Shown here one piece after another: positions 37,349 through 48,130 of a stretch of 64,000 nucleotides of DNA. The number at the start of each line of letters is the position of its first letter. Position 1 is the first letter of the stretch. A program made the translations under genes and the position numbers. A model generated the notes under the pieces. It did not search any database and was not told the origin of the DNA. It was given only the letters and a program-made list of their open reading frames with translations. This stretch comes from Hofstenia miamia. Lineage: Eukaryota; Xenacoelomorpha; Acoela; Hofsteniidae. The DNA lies in contig CABFPE010000169.1 of NCBI GenBank assembly GCA_900660155.1, forward strand, positions 909,449 to 973,448. Reading direction: 5' to 3'.

Positions 37349-38706
37349 CAGTGGCGCAGCCAGGGAGATTGCGATGCCATGGCCCCCTTGGGTTGGTCAG
37401 CCATATCATATTTCGCCATTTTTAAATTCGTTCTGCTCCTTCATAAGCACACTTTCTATTCCGTTCCTTCAGTTAAGAATACTTGATGGCAAATTTCTAC
37501 CTTTATTCAGTTTGATTGAAAAAAATGAATAGCAAAAAAATTAATGCAGCAATTAATTTTTCTAATTAAAATTGCTTCGTAGTGAAATAAAAGTTTAATA
37601 TTAAACACGCAATAGCTCAAAATAAATAATTTTTTCTTAACTTTCTTATTTTGCAGGTGTCTTTACAGTGTATATCTTTTCTGCCTGTAACCCATGTCAT
37701 ATTAATTTAGTGTTCTTTTCTATTGACTAAGCTCTCTTGCTTCTTGCATGAACTAAAATCAGACTATAGGCCTAGTGTCTCCCTGCTTTTGCTTCTGGTC
37801 ATATTCGCTTTAAATAACATTTGATCAGCGTCACAGCCAAAGGTGAGAGATCTCCAAGTATTTGTCTTAGTTTATTGAAGCATTCAATAGTGAGACAAAT
37901 CAATTGAATCGGCGGATGCTCGAAGAAATAATCTGATACACGTACAATATCAGAATAAAACAAATCTTCACAACCTTCAGCTTAACTCCGGCTGTTTCTG
38001 GTGGTGCCTAAACAAAATATTATCCTTCCATCACCGAATTCCCTTTTTATATTTAAAGCATGACATTGACGTTATTTCGAACCATTGTTATCTTCTGTCA
38101 CACACCTGAAATTATGATGGCAAATTTTGCCGGGGTTAGGGTTATAGCATAACAATATAAATTTCGGGCGTGTCTGATACACTCAGAGAGCAGGCTTCGT
38201 CGTGTAATTTTCGGTTATGATAATATGGAGAAAATGCCACATTTCGAATTTATTTTTTGCAATTCATGAGTATTTTTGGTTTCTTTGAGTCGGCTGAGGT
38301 CGGTTAAGTAAGTTGAGAGTAGGCTGCAGCTCTTTTATTGAATGCCCATCACTGCCTTTGTTTTTATCTCACAACGAGCTTTTATGTGCTATCTATTGGT
38401 TGATGTAAATACAAAAAGCAAGTTAATTTACTATGATTTATTAAACAAGAAAATTCTATTNGTACGTAGATTCGCTTCGTGAAGAATGTAACATGCACGC
38501 TGTTTTTAAGTGCGCCCCCCTTCCGCGACTGAGCCAGACCATTCCATACTGTGTCAGGTGCACAACATGCAGCCCTGCTATTGCATTTGAAAGCCAACCA
38601 GATAATTCAAAAATTCTTCAACGCTTAAAAATTTGGATATCATGGAAGCTTATCGGAATTTATCAGAAATGGAGGTAGGTTTTTCTGAGGTAATGAAATT
38701 GTTCAA

Positions 38707-38895
38707 ACCACTACTTCCGATGAGAGATGTTTTTCAGGTCTAAGACAAGTTAAATGTTATTTAATTTCAGCAATGTTCAATAAAAGACTGTTGAACTTAC
38801 AAATTATGAAAGTTGAATCACATAAACTTAGATATTTTTGTCAATATGTTTGCCCGAAAGAAGTCTCGACAATATCCTCTCATTTAGTGTTTTGA
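38707..38895 (+). pseudogene. hAT transposase C-terminal dimerisation region
   Basis: A 62-codon frame contains SDERCFSGLRQVKCYL followed by NKRLLNLQIMKVESHKL. This matches the hAT C-terminal motif S-E-R-x-F-S-x-L-R-x-x-K-T-Y-L…ERL-x-x-L, which mediates dimerisation. It stops at 38893-38895, about where a hAT protein should end. The RNase H-like catalytic region upstream is not recognisable, so this is the tail of a broken gene. Confidence 0.65.
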
Positions 38896-38980
38896 TATTT
38901 TATTTCGCATTATCATTTTGTTTTAACAGTTTTGTTAATAAAAATCAAGTCGGTTATTTGCCTACTGCCTAGTCTTAGTA

Positions 38981-39475
38981 ATGCAATTTGCTCTAAAGCA
39001 CCAAAGTTGCTGGATGCAATTTGCTCTAAAGCACCAAAGTTGCTGGATGCAATTTGCTCTAAAGCACCAAAGTTGCTGGATGCAATTTGCTCTAAAGCAC
39101 CAAAGTTGCTGGATGCAATTTGCTCTAAAGCACCAAAGTTGCTGGATGCAATTTGCTCTAAAGCACCAAAGTTGCTGGATGCAATTTGCTCTAAAGCACC
39201 AAAGTTGCTGGATGCAATTTGCTCTAAAGCACCAAAGTTGCTGGATGCAATTTGCTCTAAAGCACCAAAGTTGCTGGATGCAATTTGCTCTAAAGCACCA
39301 AAGTTGCTGGATGCAATTTGCTCTAAAGCACCAAAGTTGCTGGATGCAATTTGCTCTAAAGCACCAAAGTTGCTGGATGCAATTTGCTCTAAAGCACCAA
39401 AGTTGCTGGATGCAATTTGCTCTAAAGCACCAAAGTTGCTGGATGCAATTTGCTCTAAAGCACCAAAGTTGCTGG
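38981..39475 (+). repeat. 33-bp minisatellite, 15 perfect copies
   Basis: A 33-bp unit starting ATGCAATTTGCTCT is repeated 15 times head to tail with no difference that I can see. The unit is 11 codons long and lacks stops in several frames, so long frames appear on both strands (AICSKAPKLLD and MQFALKHQSCW on plus, CIQQLWCFRAN on minus). These are by-products of the period being divisible by three. There is no evidence of translation. Perfect identity means very recent expansion or homogenisation. Confidence 0.97.
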
Positions 39476-39849
39476 ATTAAATTTGTGTGATGTTTAATGA
39501 AGGAGAACCTACTCGAAAGCCAATATGAATATGGGTATAACACAAAATCAAATGTTTGGAGAAATTACAAATTATTTTTAATCTATATGTCTTTTTTATT
39601 TTATTTTGTCTTTTAATTGCTTTTTATTTACTGTTCTGTGTAGCTTTTATATTTTCTTACTTGTCTACGTTGTATATATTGTTTTGTAAATACTGTACAT
39701 GTAAGTTGCTTGTTGAAAGGTTTGCAAATTTGTAAATATGTACAAACTAGACAATATAGAGGAAAAGTTAAATATAGCTATTAAAGTAATACAGTACACA
39801 TTAGGAATTAATTTTGGCCCCCCTTAAGAGTTTTCTGAAATGACGCCAC

Positions 39850-40047
39850 TGTGCTGACGTCACTACAGACATTATTATTTAGTTCTGCTGTTGACAGGTT
39901 TTGCTACGTGTTATTTACACTTATTTTCTGTATAAATAAGGCAGCTTTGTGCACAATCATTAATAAAACGTTTAGTTCAGTATAACTTGATCGTAATTCT
40001 AACTGCTATACTTTATGAGATGGTCATGAGCAGCTAAACTTGCTACA
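39850..40047 (+). promoter_or_regulatory. Possible short LTR with TATA box and polyadenylation signal
   Basis: The block TGTGCTGACG…TTGCTACA has TG…CA ends. It contains TATAAATAAGG at 39931 and AATAAA at 39962, the order expected of an LTR, and precedes the plus-strand Ty3/gypsy fossil. No second copy was found, and it abuts the hAT end exactly, so this is tentative. Confidence 0.25.
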
Positions 40048-40315
40048 GAGATGAGGGGGGTTGCATGGTGGGCAATTCAGCCATAATATGTTCTCAGCAG
40101 TCTTGTTGTTGTGCAAGCCTGTTCCTGTCCAGGGTCTATGCTGATGCAGAATCATTCATTGTATGCTTTTGATGACTGCTATCATGTCTCACTTTGGCAG
40201 TTATTGCCAAGTGATCTCCTATGCCTCCTCTAGCAGGCATTTGTGAAGTTCTATCAATATACACTATTTAGTCCAGATCTTTAGTAATCTATACATTGTT
40301 TCATAGACAGTTCTA

Positions 40316-41330
40316 TTGTGTGTAACTCTTACTAACAGCTCTCTAAACAATGGTGCATGGAAATCTTTTGCCTACTTGATAGTAGATGCTAGGCTTTCAT
40401 CAAGTTATGGCTCTGTACTATTTCTCATTGTTATGCTAACTCTGGTTATGCTAGATGGTGACCCACGACTGTTAAAAGAAACCAACCTAGAAACTGATCT
40501 TAACTTTTCAGGAAGAACTCTTTTTGAAAACTTTGACACCTCTTCAACTCGTAAGTTATTCATTTATTCAAAGTTATTCATTATCCAATTATATTAATTG
40601 CTTTTCTTCTCAACCTTACACTACTAAAGGACGTGGCTTGCATGGTTATATACCAAGAACTTACTATGGCTTTATTACCCCTCTCTTATCTGGTCAAATA
40701 CTGGACATTGAAAATGATTACTTATACTCAATCTGCACTGAAAGCTTTAACAAAACTCGAATTAGTTGAACTAGTACTAAATCAAGGCAAAAAATTCAAT
40801 GAAATGGAATACAATCTTTGGAAAACCACCAAATGCCAATTAATCACTCTCAAAATACCCCCAACTTTGTAACACAGAAACAGTTCACTGTTTTGAAACA
40901 TCTGTGTCGGGAAACCTGAATGTATTTCATACTAATATATTCAATACAATTACTAATTTAATTAAGCCTATGACTAACCTACGTCAATCATCACAAACAG
41001 CAGCCTCCAAGGCTGATCCGGATCCATCACAAGGATTCATCTCCTCATCACCCCACCAAGCCAATCTGGTTTCAGACCAATTTTGCCTCCCTTTGCATCA
41101 CCTTTGATATGAAATCTAATCTCAGTAACAATAAACAGCTGTAATATTAAAGCTACAGTAGACACTGTGGACTCCATAACAATTATGGACGACACCTGCA
41201 CTCAAAATATAGGATGGACATCACTACAAATGAAGCCTGCTTAATTAGATTCGCAGGAGACTACGTCAATGTAAAAGGCCTGGTAAAGAACGCCCTTCTA
41301 ACTATACAAAATGTAAAGTTCCACTGAGAT
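40316..41330 (+). mobile_element. Plus-strand Ty3/gypsy fossil, gag/protease part
   Basis: Near 41140-41330 the translation (for example FAGDYVNVKGL, preceded by a V-D-T protease-like motif) parallels the protease of the minus-strand element at 44.3-44.8 kb (NASGDYIDIKGKL). The open pieces upstream (40316-40870) sit where gag is expected, but I recognise no capsid motif. The fossil is interrupted at 41330 by the minus-strand element. Broken, many breaks; older than the element inserted in it. Confidence 0.5.
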
Positions 41331-42410
41331 TGTAGAATCTTGACATCAGGAGAAACACCAATCACCGCACCAATGACTCAGTGCATGAAATAATGTGTGA
41401 CGATGCAATAGTGACAGTGTGTGAATAACTTACTAATTTAATACATTGATTGCTCTTGTTATTAATGATGTTATAATGTATAGGTAATTTGCAACCCAAA
41501 TGCATCAGGTTGTTATTGTGCCTTACATGTAATAACCCTACATGTAAATATATACATGCTAACAACCTATGGTACATGTGAACAATCAATGCGGTCAGCA
41601 TAAAACTAGGAATTAGGTCATTAGGTCGACTATAGATTAAATACGATGTAATGACATTGATAAACTTCCAATGCAAACAAAATGTGAATTCTCCTACGAG
41701 GGCTAATGTAAACATGATAGTTTAATAAAACGAACAATGAACGATAGGAAAGCTATAACGAAGAAAAACCCCTATCCTTACACCTAACCTATGAGCACAT
41801 CAGGTAGACCAACGTCTACCAGCCGCACAGCTGTGGGAATGGCGCTAGCAAATCATCATTAAGTGCAGATCGCACAGCCGTTGGAATGGTGATAACAATT
41901 CATTGCTAAGTGCTAAGCCGTTAGAAATTATCTCCCTTTAAATGAAGTCGTGGACCACTGCCTCAAATACCCTAGTCTCGAATGTTTAGCTTTCCATTTA
42001 AATAATAAATAAACCTGACAAAAAGAAAACGAAGTAAATCCGATAAATTTTGGCAATCAAAAATATAATATTGCACAGTTTTTATACTAGAAATTGTTTA
42101 AACAATCAAATATTTGGCTAGTACCTGTTAATTCTGAGTTGTTGACAATTTACTAATTCTTGATCTTTTTTCGGTTGCCACTTTGTGCATGTCAGCATTA
42201 ATTAGCTTTTTGCGACTTTGCCTTTTACCATTTGTCAAATATACATTTGTACTGCCAATTAATTAATAGAAAAATTACTGCTTATAAATTTACAAATAAT
42301 TAACTAATCATAATCATGTGTTGTACAATTAATATTTATTTCAAAATTCAGTCTTAGTTCTTTCCTCTATTTTCCTCAACTTGACCACACATTATTTGAA
42401 TTATGTTACA
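41331..42410 (-). repeat. 3' LTR of the minus-strand Ty3/gypsy element
   Basis: Runs from TGTAGAATC to TTATGTTACA on the plus strand. It is collinear with 46696-48038, sharing ACATTGATTG/GCATTGATTG, ATAACCCTACAT, TGTTTAGCTTTCCAT, TAGTACCTGTTAAT, GTCAGCATTAATTAG and TTGACCACACAT. It is shorter than its partner. TATAAAA in the middle, read on the minus strand, could serve as promoter. Confidence 0.75.
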
Positions 42411-42420
42411 CTCCCCCTCC
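42411..42420 (-). promoter_or_regulatory. Polypurine tract
   Basis: The minus strand reads GGAGGGGGAG immediately before the TG of the 3' LTR, the usual place and composition of a second-strand primer in Ty3/gypsy elements. Confidence 0.75.
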
Positions 42421-42427
42421 AGCATAG

Positions 42428-43403
42428 CTAATTAAGGATCACGACTCTCTCTCCATGGACCATTTCCAATGCCTGTTTTATCATCGTGTTCACCTCTGGC
42501 ATTTCCCATTCGGTTTTCTCAAACCTTTCATCTTTAGTTAGTTTCAACACTACTTCCTTCTGTGTAGTTACCAATTTCTTATATCGTAGAAACACCGGAT
42601 TTCTTAATTTGTTCGATATCGTACAGATACTGTGTAATTCATTTAATTTCCCATTGAATTCCTCATAATATTTCTTGTAAAGTTTCAATCCTTTGATTGC
42701 TATCATAAGCGTCATAATTGCATCCACTCTACATGTGTGACCCAGCTTTGGCCTTATCATTGTATTTGGGTAGAAGAATTCGTATGTAGATCTTAATGAT
42801 TTCAATATAGAAGCTTTGTCATAAAACGCACTTATGTTGTTTCTTACTTCATCCCTTGTTATCTGATCTGGATCATTTTTCCCCAATCGTACCATCGTTA
42901 TTATTTCCACTTGCCGCATTAAATCATAATATCTATATCCATACTCTTGCTATTTTCTCTAAATGTTTGGGCGTCTGATTCAAACTACATTTTAGAAATA
43001 TGTTGCTGGTTTCTTCTAAATTTTCATTCATTCCTAACAACTCCATTGTTCTTGTTTGGTAGTACATATCAATCTCAATCTTTGGTTCTACCATGATTCT
43101 TTCCGCTGGAGCCATTTCATTGATTTGTAGGTCCATCCTTATGAGGTCAGATATTTTAAGTGTTCCACTGTTCAACGTGAATAGGTTGTCCAATTATATT
43201 TCCATTTCTTTTATGAATTTAGGAATCTCCTCTTCTTTTTGAGTAACCACAATTATTACTCTTGTCTTATACTTTTTGGCTACTCTTAGCATTTCTTCTA
43301 TATTCGATTGGAGTTTCTTTGATGCAATCTTGCTATCTTTCACAAAGTATACCACTGTTAAATGCTTTTTGTCCAGGTTATCAAGATGTTCTTCAATTGT
43401 CAC
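42428..43403 (-). mobile_element. Extra 3' frame of the Ty3/gypsy element, unknown protein
   Basis: About 310 residues in total lie between RT and the polypurine tract. The first part (LTVVYFVKDSKI…KTRVIIVVTQKEEE) has alternating hydrophobic strands and lysine-rich helices. The last part is helical and charged, with a lone HTCR near 42730 and the end GERVVILN. No signal peptide, membrane segment or furin-like site is seen, so nothing marks it as an envelope. The plus-strand fossil at 3.65 kb has a similar start in the corresponding post-pol position, so I infer a lineage-specific third frame. Broken. Confidence 0.45.
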
Positions 43404-44800
43404 TTGCTATTAATATGTTGTCTATATACGCACTTATCCCTTTTCGATTTTCTTATTATTCTGTTTCAGAACTTTTGTTATGTATCTTTGAAACATGGCT
43501 GGGGGCATTACATAATCCAAACGCCATATACATCCATTTGAATAGCCCGTATGGCATTACAAATGCTGTTTTCTCAATGTCCTTAGGCTCCATTGGCACC
43601 AGCCAGTAGGCTTTACACAGATCTATACAAGTGTAGTATTTATTTTTACTGGTTTCATATATGATGTCCTCTATTCTTGGAAGTGGATAGGCATCTTTCT
43701 TAGTAATATTGTTGAGTTTCCAGAAATCTATACAGAGTCTATATTTACAAAGACAATTGGCGCAGCATATGGACTCTTGCTCGGCCTTATTATTTTATTG
43801 TCTATCAATTCATTCAAAATCGTGTTATAGTGTTCTTTCAAGTGTTCAGGGACTCTCCTGCATGGCAGTCTTATCGACTCCTCCATTGTTGTCACTATTT
43901 TATGCGTCTCTCCCACTGCCTTGCCCACGCTTATTTCACCATAGTTAAATATTTTTGCGTGTTTTTTCAGTATCTCTATTAATTTGATTCTTTCCTCTTC
44001 ACTCAGATGCAGATAGTCTTCATCTTTCACTTCCAGTATTTGATATTCTTTTTCGTCTTCTACTATATTGATAGCTTTGTTTACCATCGTTTTTTCAGTT
44101 TTCACTCTCTTCCCTTTTAGTTTTAAGGTGTCCTTTTTTATGTTAACCAAGTGATTTGTTGCATTTAACATTGGTATAGTTCCTGTACCTTCTTTTAATA
44201 CACACAAGCCTGATGGAATCAATAACTTCTTTGTATTGATCCCTTTCTGATTGTAGATCATTACTTCAGCCATTATGTGCTTCTCTGTTTCTATTTACAC
44301 ATCTTCCAATTATTTGGTAGAATTTTTACATCTTCCTTTAATTGAAATTGTATTATTTCTGTGTCTTGCTCCTCCTCGCAGGTTGTCACCACTTCCTCTT
44401 GCACTGATATGGTTTTGTTTGTGTAATCGATAATGCATTTGTTGTCTGTTAAAAAGTCATTCCCTAATATAACCTCATAGGGTAGTGCATTTTTCTCTGT
44501 ATCAATGACAGTAAATGTTTGCCAAAATGTAGTATTAGCAATTCTCATTGGTACTTCCATTAATTTACCTTTTATATCAATGTAATCTCCTGATGCGTTT
44601 AATAGTCTGCTTTTTTCACTTTTCAATTTTCTGTTGTCAAATCCTATTTTCGCTGCACATTTGTCAGTAATGATTGATATTCCTGCTCCTGTATCTATGG
44701 TTGCCTTGACCATCACCCCATTTATTACAACTGTAATTGTATTTGTCTTGATTAGGTCTGTTACAATTAGAATGGGTGCACAGTTTACCAGAGACAGCAC
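43404..44800 (-). mobile_element. pol of the Ty3/gypsy element: protease and reverse transcriptase
   Basis: Protease lies at about 44710-44430 with ATIDTGAG as catalytic site and VILGNDFL as the flap-side block. A linker of about 140 residues follows. RT starts with IIRPSKSPYAAPIVFV near 43770, a signature of the Ty3/gypsy RT N-terminus. The palm follows with an IDFRK-like block, a FGLCNAP-type box and YIDN in the place of YIDD near 43425. Broken fossil. Confidence 0.8.
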
Positions 44801-44919
44801 TCCCTCTAGTTTAAAGTTTCATTTTCTATTTCTTCTGTTTGCTCAGATTCATCTTCATCATCTAATAGATCTTCCTCGTCGAAGTACACTTCTTCTTCTT
44901 CAATAAAGTTAATCTGCCT

Positions 44920-46513
44920 TTTGCAATATTTTATCGTATGGCCTTTTTTCCACATGTCTGACATTTTAAGTCTTTCCTATTTATCCTTTTTACTGTTCCA
45001 TCTTTTCAATTTATCTTTATGATCTCGTCTTTTGGTTTTCCATTTTCATCTTTTCTCATTCTGTTAATTCCACTTGTCATTGCCAGTATTACTTTTGTTA
45101 TCGCCGACTTTTCATTAATTCAGGCATTATTTTCCATTGGGATCTGTATTCCCAAACCCTTTCTTATCATTCTTTCTAAAGAATCATCAGCATCGCATTT
45201 AATCTCAAACTGTTGTTGAATCGGTTCTGGTAATCCCTTACATATATGAGAAAACAGGTCATATTTGGAGTATGTGCTTTCTCTGGAACTCAATTTCAGT
45301 AATCTTTCCACTTGCGACATATAATTACGCAGATCTTCCCTTTTATTCATTTTCAAACTATTTAATAACATTCAATACTGACTTTTGAAACTTTCGTCAT
45401 CATAATATTGCTGATACTCTCCTATTAATTTTTTGTAATCTGTTTTAGTTTCCAGATCCAATACTAAGTAATACTGGTATGCTGCTCCTCCCAAATATAG
45501 AGGAAATCTTGCCACCGCTTGCTTCTGTATCACTTTTCTTTCTTTCATACTCATTTCAAACATTTGAATCCATTCTTTGAATGTAGGTGAGTAACTGTCT
45601 ACTCTCCCTGTAAATTTAGGCAGTATTGCTTTGCATGCCAGCGTATTGTTATCTTCCTCCTCTGACAATATCATTTCTTTGTATATTGGTTTTATTTCAC
45701 TTGGGCTTTTGAATTTTTCTTTAACCTGCTTTGTTATGTTCACCACCAATTTTTCTACAAATTCGTCTTCTGTTTGACAGTCTTTGTACATTTCGGTGTG
45801 AACTTCCTTCATTGGTATACTTGCAATTGATTTTTCCAGCTCTTGTATTACCGTACTTTGTATCACTTTAACACTCCCTTTTTCTTTGTCCCTCATTTCT
45901 TCATTTTTCAGCGATATTAGTCAGATTCTATCTTTCAAATCGTCTATTTCAAGTTGTTTCAAGATATTATCTTCTCTTAGGTTAACATTCCCCTCATGCA
46001 TTTGAGTCATCATTTGTTGCAACTTCTCACTCTGCATTTTTATCTCTTTATTAGCTTCTACCAATTTTTCAAATTGTTTTTGAAATACATTTCTTTGTTC
46101 CGTAGCCTTAGACTTGTGTCTTGTGTAATTTCTTCAATGCGTTTATCTTTTTCAGCATTCGCCATCTCTATCTTGAACATTCTTTGGGTTAAGTTTTCTA
46201 TTTGTAACATTAACTCATCTTTCGTTGTTGTTATTTTCTATTATTTTCGTCAATTCAATTATCAAAAATTCTGCACCCTCTCTCTCTCTGGTTGCAAAAT
46301 TATTTCTGTTGGGGAATTCTGACTTTCAGGGGATGTATTTACATTTGCTGGGGTTCTTTGACTTTGGGGTGTTCTCTGTGTTTTAGGTTTACTCCTCTGC
46401 TTCTTACATGAATTTACCATTTTCCTTATTACTGGAAGTAATTGTTTGATGATCTCCTTTACCATTTTTGTTGTGCTTAAGGTTACTGTTGCTTGTTGTA
46501 TCTTCACTTGCAT
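44920..46513 (-). mobile_element. gag of the Ty3/gypsy element
   Basis: Starts with an ATG at 46513 and a lysine/proline-rich N-terminus. A capsid-like block (LPKFTGRVDSYSPTFKEWI, then YLGGAAYQYY) lies near 45640-45440 and resembles the retrotransposon gag family. The QVERLLKLSSRE and GLPEPIQQQF part near 45320-45220 follows the same family. A CCHC zinc knuckle signature (CQTCGK…C) lies near 44970-44930. Broken fossil. Confidence 0.7.
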
Positions 46514-46678
46514 TACTTATTTTTCCCATGAATGAGAAGAAACATCTATCTTGACTCACTCACATGTCATATAAGTAATACTTCTTGTTTGTAACATTCC
46601 GTACTCTTTAGTTAACTATTTTCTACACCAATTGTATTTCCACTATACTGTTCTCTCCTTCATGCATGCTCTTCAAGC

Positions 46679-46695
46679 GCCTGTCATGGTCGCCA
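46679..46695 (-). promoter_or_regulatory. tRNA primer-binding site
   Basis: The minus strand reads TGGCGACCATGACAGGC directly next to the 5' LTR end. From memory it differs by one base from the tRNA-Arg primer site of the 412/mdg1 group. It fixes the inner border of the 5' LTR at 46696. Confidence 0.75.
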
Positions 46696-48038
46696 TGTAG
46701 AATCATGCCAATGCATTTTTCTGTATTAATTTCGTAGAACTTATTACTTTTCTTAGTTAATACGCTAAATAGGTTCGACACTCTCCTAATTCTCTCCTTC
46801 ACAATGAGTGTTCGGTTTATTAACTTAACTTAATTTACATTAGCTTCTCTAATTGTGTAACTCAATACAACTCATTTAGGTGAAACAGGGAGGATGGAAA
46901 ACAGGATTGACACTTGAAGGTTTATCATGTGGTTCCAGAGACACACCAGTCGGCTGCATCTACCAATTAAGCTGCCTCTTTAGAGTGGAAACCATCGAAG
47001 GAATTAGTGTGTGAATAGTGAACTCAGTGTGATGGGATTTGTAACTACTTCAGAATTTAGTGCATTGATTGTTTTTGTTATTATGAAATTGTATATGGAA
47101 TTGATTACAGCAACCAGGATGCTTGAGCAGCTTGTTATCAAGCCTTACATATAATAACCCTACATATATAGGAATACATAATAGCCCTTGATACATGTAA
47201 AAAATCAATGCCGCCTGCAAGAAAATAAATACGTGAGAAAATAAATAATGAGCAACTCGCTTTGACTATTAAATATGTGATAATGAATGTAATACAAAAA
47301 CATGATTTAAATAACGATCTAAATAAGGTTAATACTTAATCACTGATTGTAGAATAAAACAATAACTGACTGAGGTTCATCGATAGGGAAGTTAACATGT
47401 AGAACGTAATAATTGCAATCATAATAACAGGCAAGCAACAAAGAGTAGGAAAGCTATAACGGTAAAAACTCCTACACCTATTTGTAACCTAAGAGCACTG
47501 AAAGGTAACTACAGCTGTTGCCCTCCCCACTGTGGAATAGCTATTAGGAGGCTGCTCCAGCATACCTTTAAATGGATTTGGGAACCACCATACAATTACC
47601 CCAGTGCTTGAGTGTTTAGCTTTCCATCAAAATATAAAATAACCTGACAAGAGAAAAGTAAATCCAAACTAAATTCGTTCATCAATAATTTGAACAGTTG
47701 AATTATATTTATAGCACTTTGTAAAAAACAACTAAATACTCGACTAGTACCTGTTAATCACTTCTTGTTTACAGTTTTCCCTCAGTTTATATTTCTGCTA
47801 ATGATTACACAACGTCAGCATTAATTAGAGTATGCTGTTTGGCCATCTATTGTTTTGCCAAATACTGTCAAGCATAATTTAAAGATGACTACACAAAACA
47901 ATTTACAAAATCAAATAATCAATCCTATCATGTGTTTGCATATTAATTGTTGTAATCATTATAATATTTTTAGTCTTGGTTTCATCCATTCTTTCTCTCA
48001 TCTTGACCACACATGATAGTTTGATAGATTATGTCACA
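46696..48038 (-). repeat. 5' LTR of the minus-strand Ty3/gypsy element
   Basis: Runs from TGTAGAATCATG to GATTATGTCACA on the plus strand, about 1.34 kb. The primer site adjoins its inner end. CTATAAATA, read on the minus strand near 47717, is a likely TATA box. GGTAAAAACTCCTAC and TGTTTAGCTTTCC are shared with the solo LTRs of this window. Confidence 0.75.
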
Positions 48039-48130
48039 ATATGCAGCCATTATTAAGGTTGACTAAGAAGCTATGTTTCTTGTTGGCAGTAGATATTAGT
48101 AAACTAATGTCCATGTTTCACAGCTTTTGT
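48039..48130 (+). mobile_element. Small plus-strand Ty3/gypsy pol fragment
   Basis: About 90 bases match 1846-1940, the zinc-finger region of the 1.4 kb fossil: AATATGCAGCCATTATTAAG against AATATGTAGTCATTATTAAG, then TTTCTTGTTGGC. It lies just beyond the minus-strand element and probably belongs to the plus-strand fossil it entered. Broken. Confidence 0.5.

Larger units (their letters stand above)
37349..39851 (+). mobile_element. hAT element with decayed transposase
   Basis: Begins CAGTGGCGCAGCCAGGG and ends in GACGCCACTG, so the outer 8 bp are inverted repeats. Both ends have facing C/G runs (GGCCCCC at 37381 and GGCCCCCC near 39824). The flanking 8-mers do not match. A transposase C-terminus survives at 38707-38895. 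A 33-bp minisatellite fills 38981-39475, between the transposase stop and the 3' end. One N lies at 38461. The first ~1.3 kb has no recognised transposase sequence. The copy is dead. Confidence 0.6.
41331..48038 (-). mobile_element. Ty3/gypsy LTR retrotransposon
   Basis: A minus-strand element of about 6.7 kb with an LTR at each end (41331-42410 and 46696-48038). A tRNA primer site (46679-46695) adjoins the 5' LTR and a polypurine tract (42411-42420) adjoins the 3' LTR. Between them, in order, are gag with zinc knuckle, protease, RT and an extra 3' frame. RNase H and integrase are not recognised. The flanks lack a matching target duplication. The coding part is broken with roughly half a dozen breaks. 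The LTRs differ a good deal from each other, suggesting an old insertion or ends of different origin. Confidence 0.8.

Noticed and set aside
38981-39475. CRISPR-like array
   Set aside because: The units are directly adjacent with no unique spacers, in an animal genome and without cas-like genes. It is a minisatellite.
38932-39543. Long open frames on both strands over the 33-bp array (up to about 190 codons)
   Set aside because: They follow automatically from a stop-free unit whose length is divisible by three. They have no domain, no signal peptide and no splice context, and exist on both strands at once.
37349-39851. 8-bp target duplication for the hAT element
   Set aside because: The flanking 8-mers (AGCCAGAT and TGCTGACG) do not match, so the borders rest on the terminal CAGTGGCG pair and the transposase tail only.
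42486-44906. Plus-strand frames across the minus-strand retrotransposon (for example 42486-42668, 43262-43609, 44634-44906)
   Set aside because: They are shadows of the gag/pol frames on the opposite strand.
47009-48038. Shorter LTR border at 47009 (TGTGTGAATAG) for the 5' LTR
   Set aside because: The primer site at 46679-46695 and similarity of the 46696-46706 and 41331-41341 ends place the border at 46696. Loose similarity continues between both LTRs to the left of 47009.
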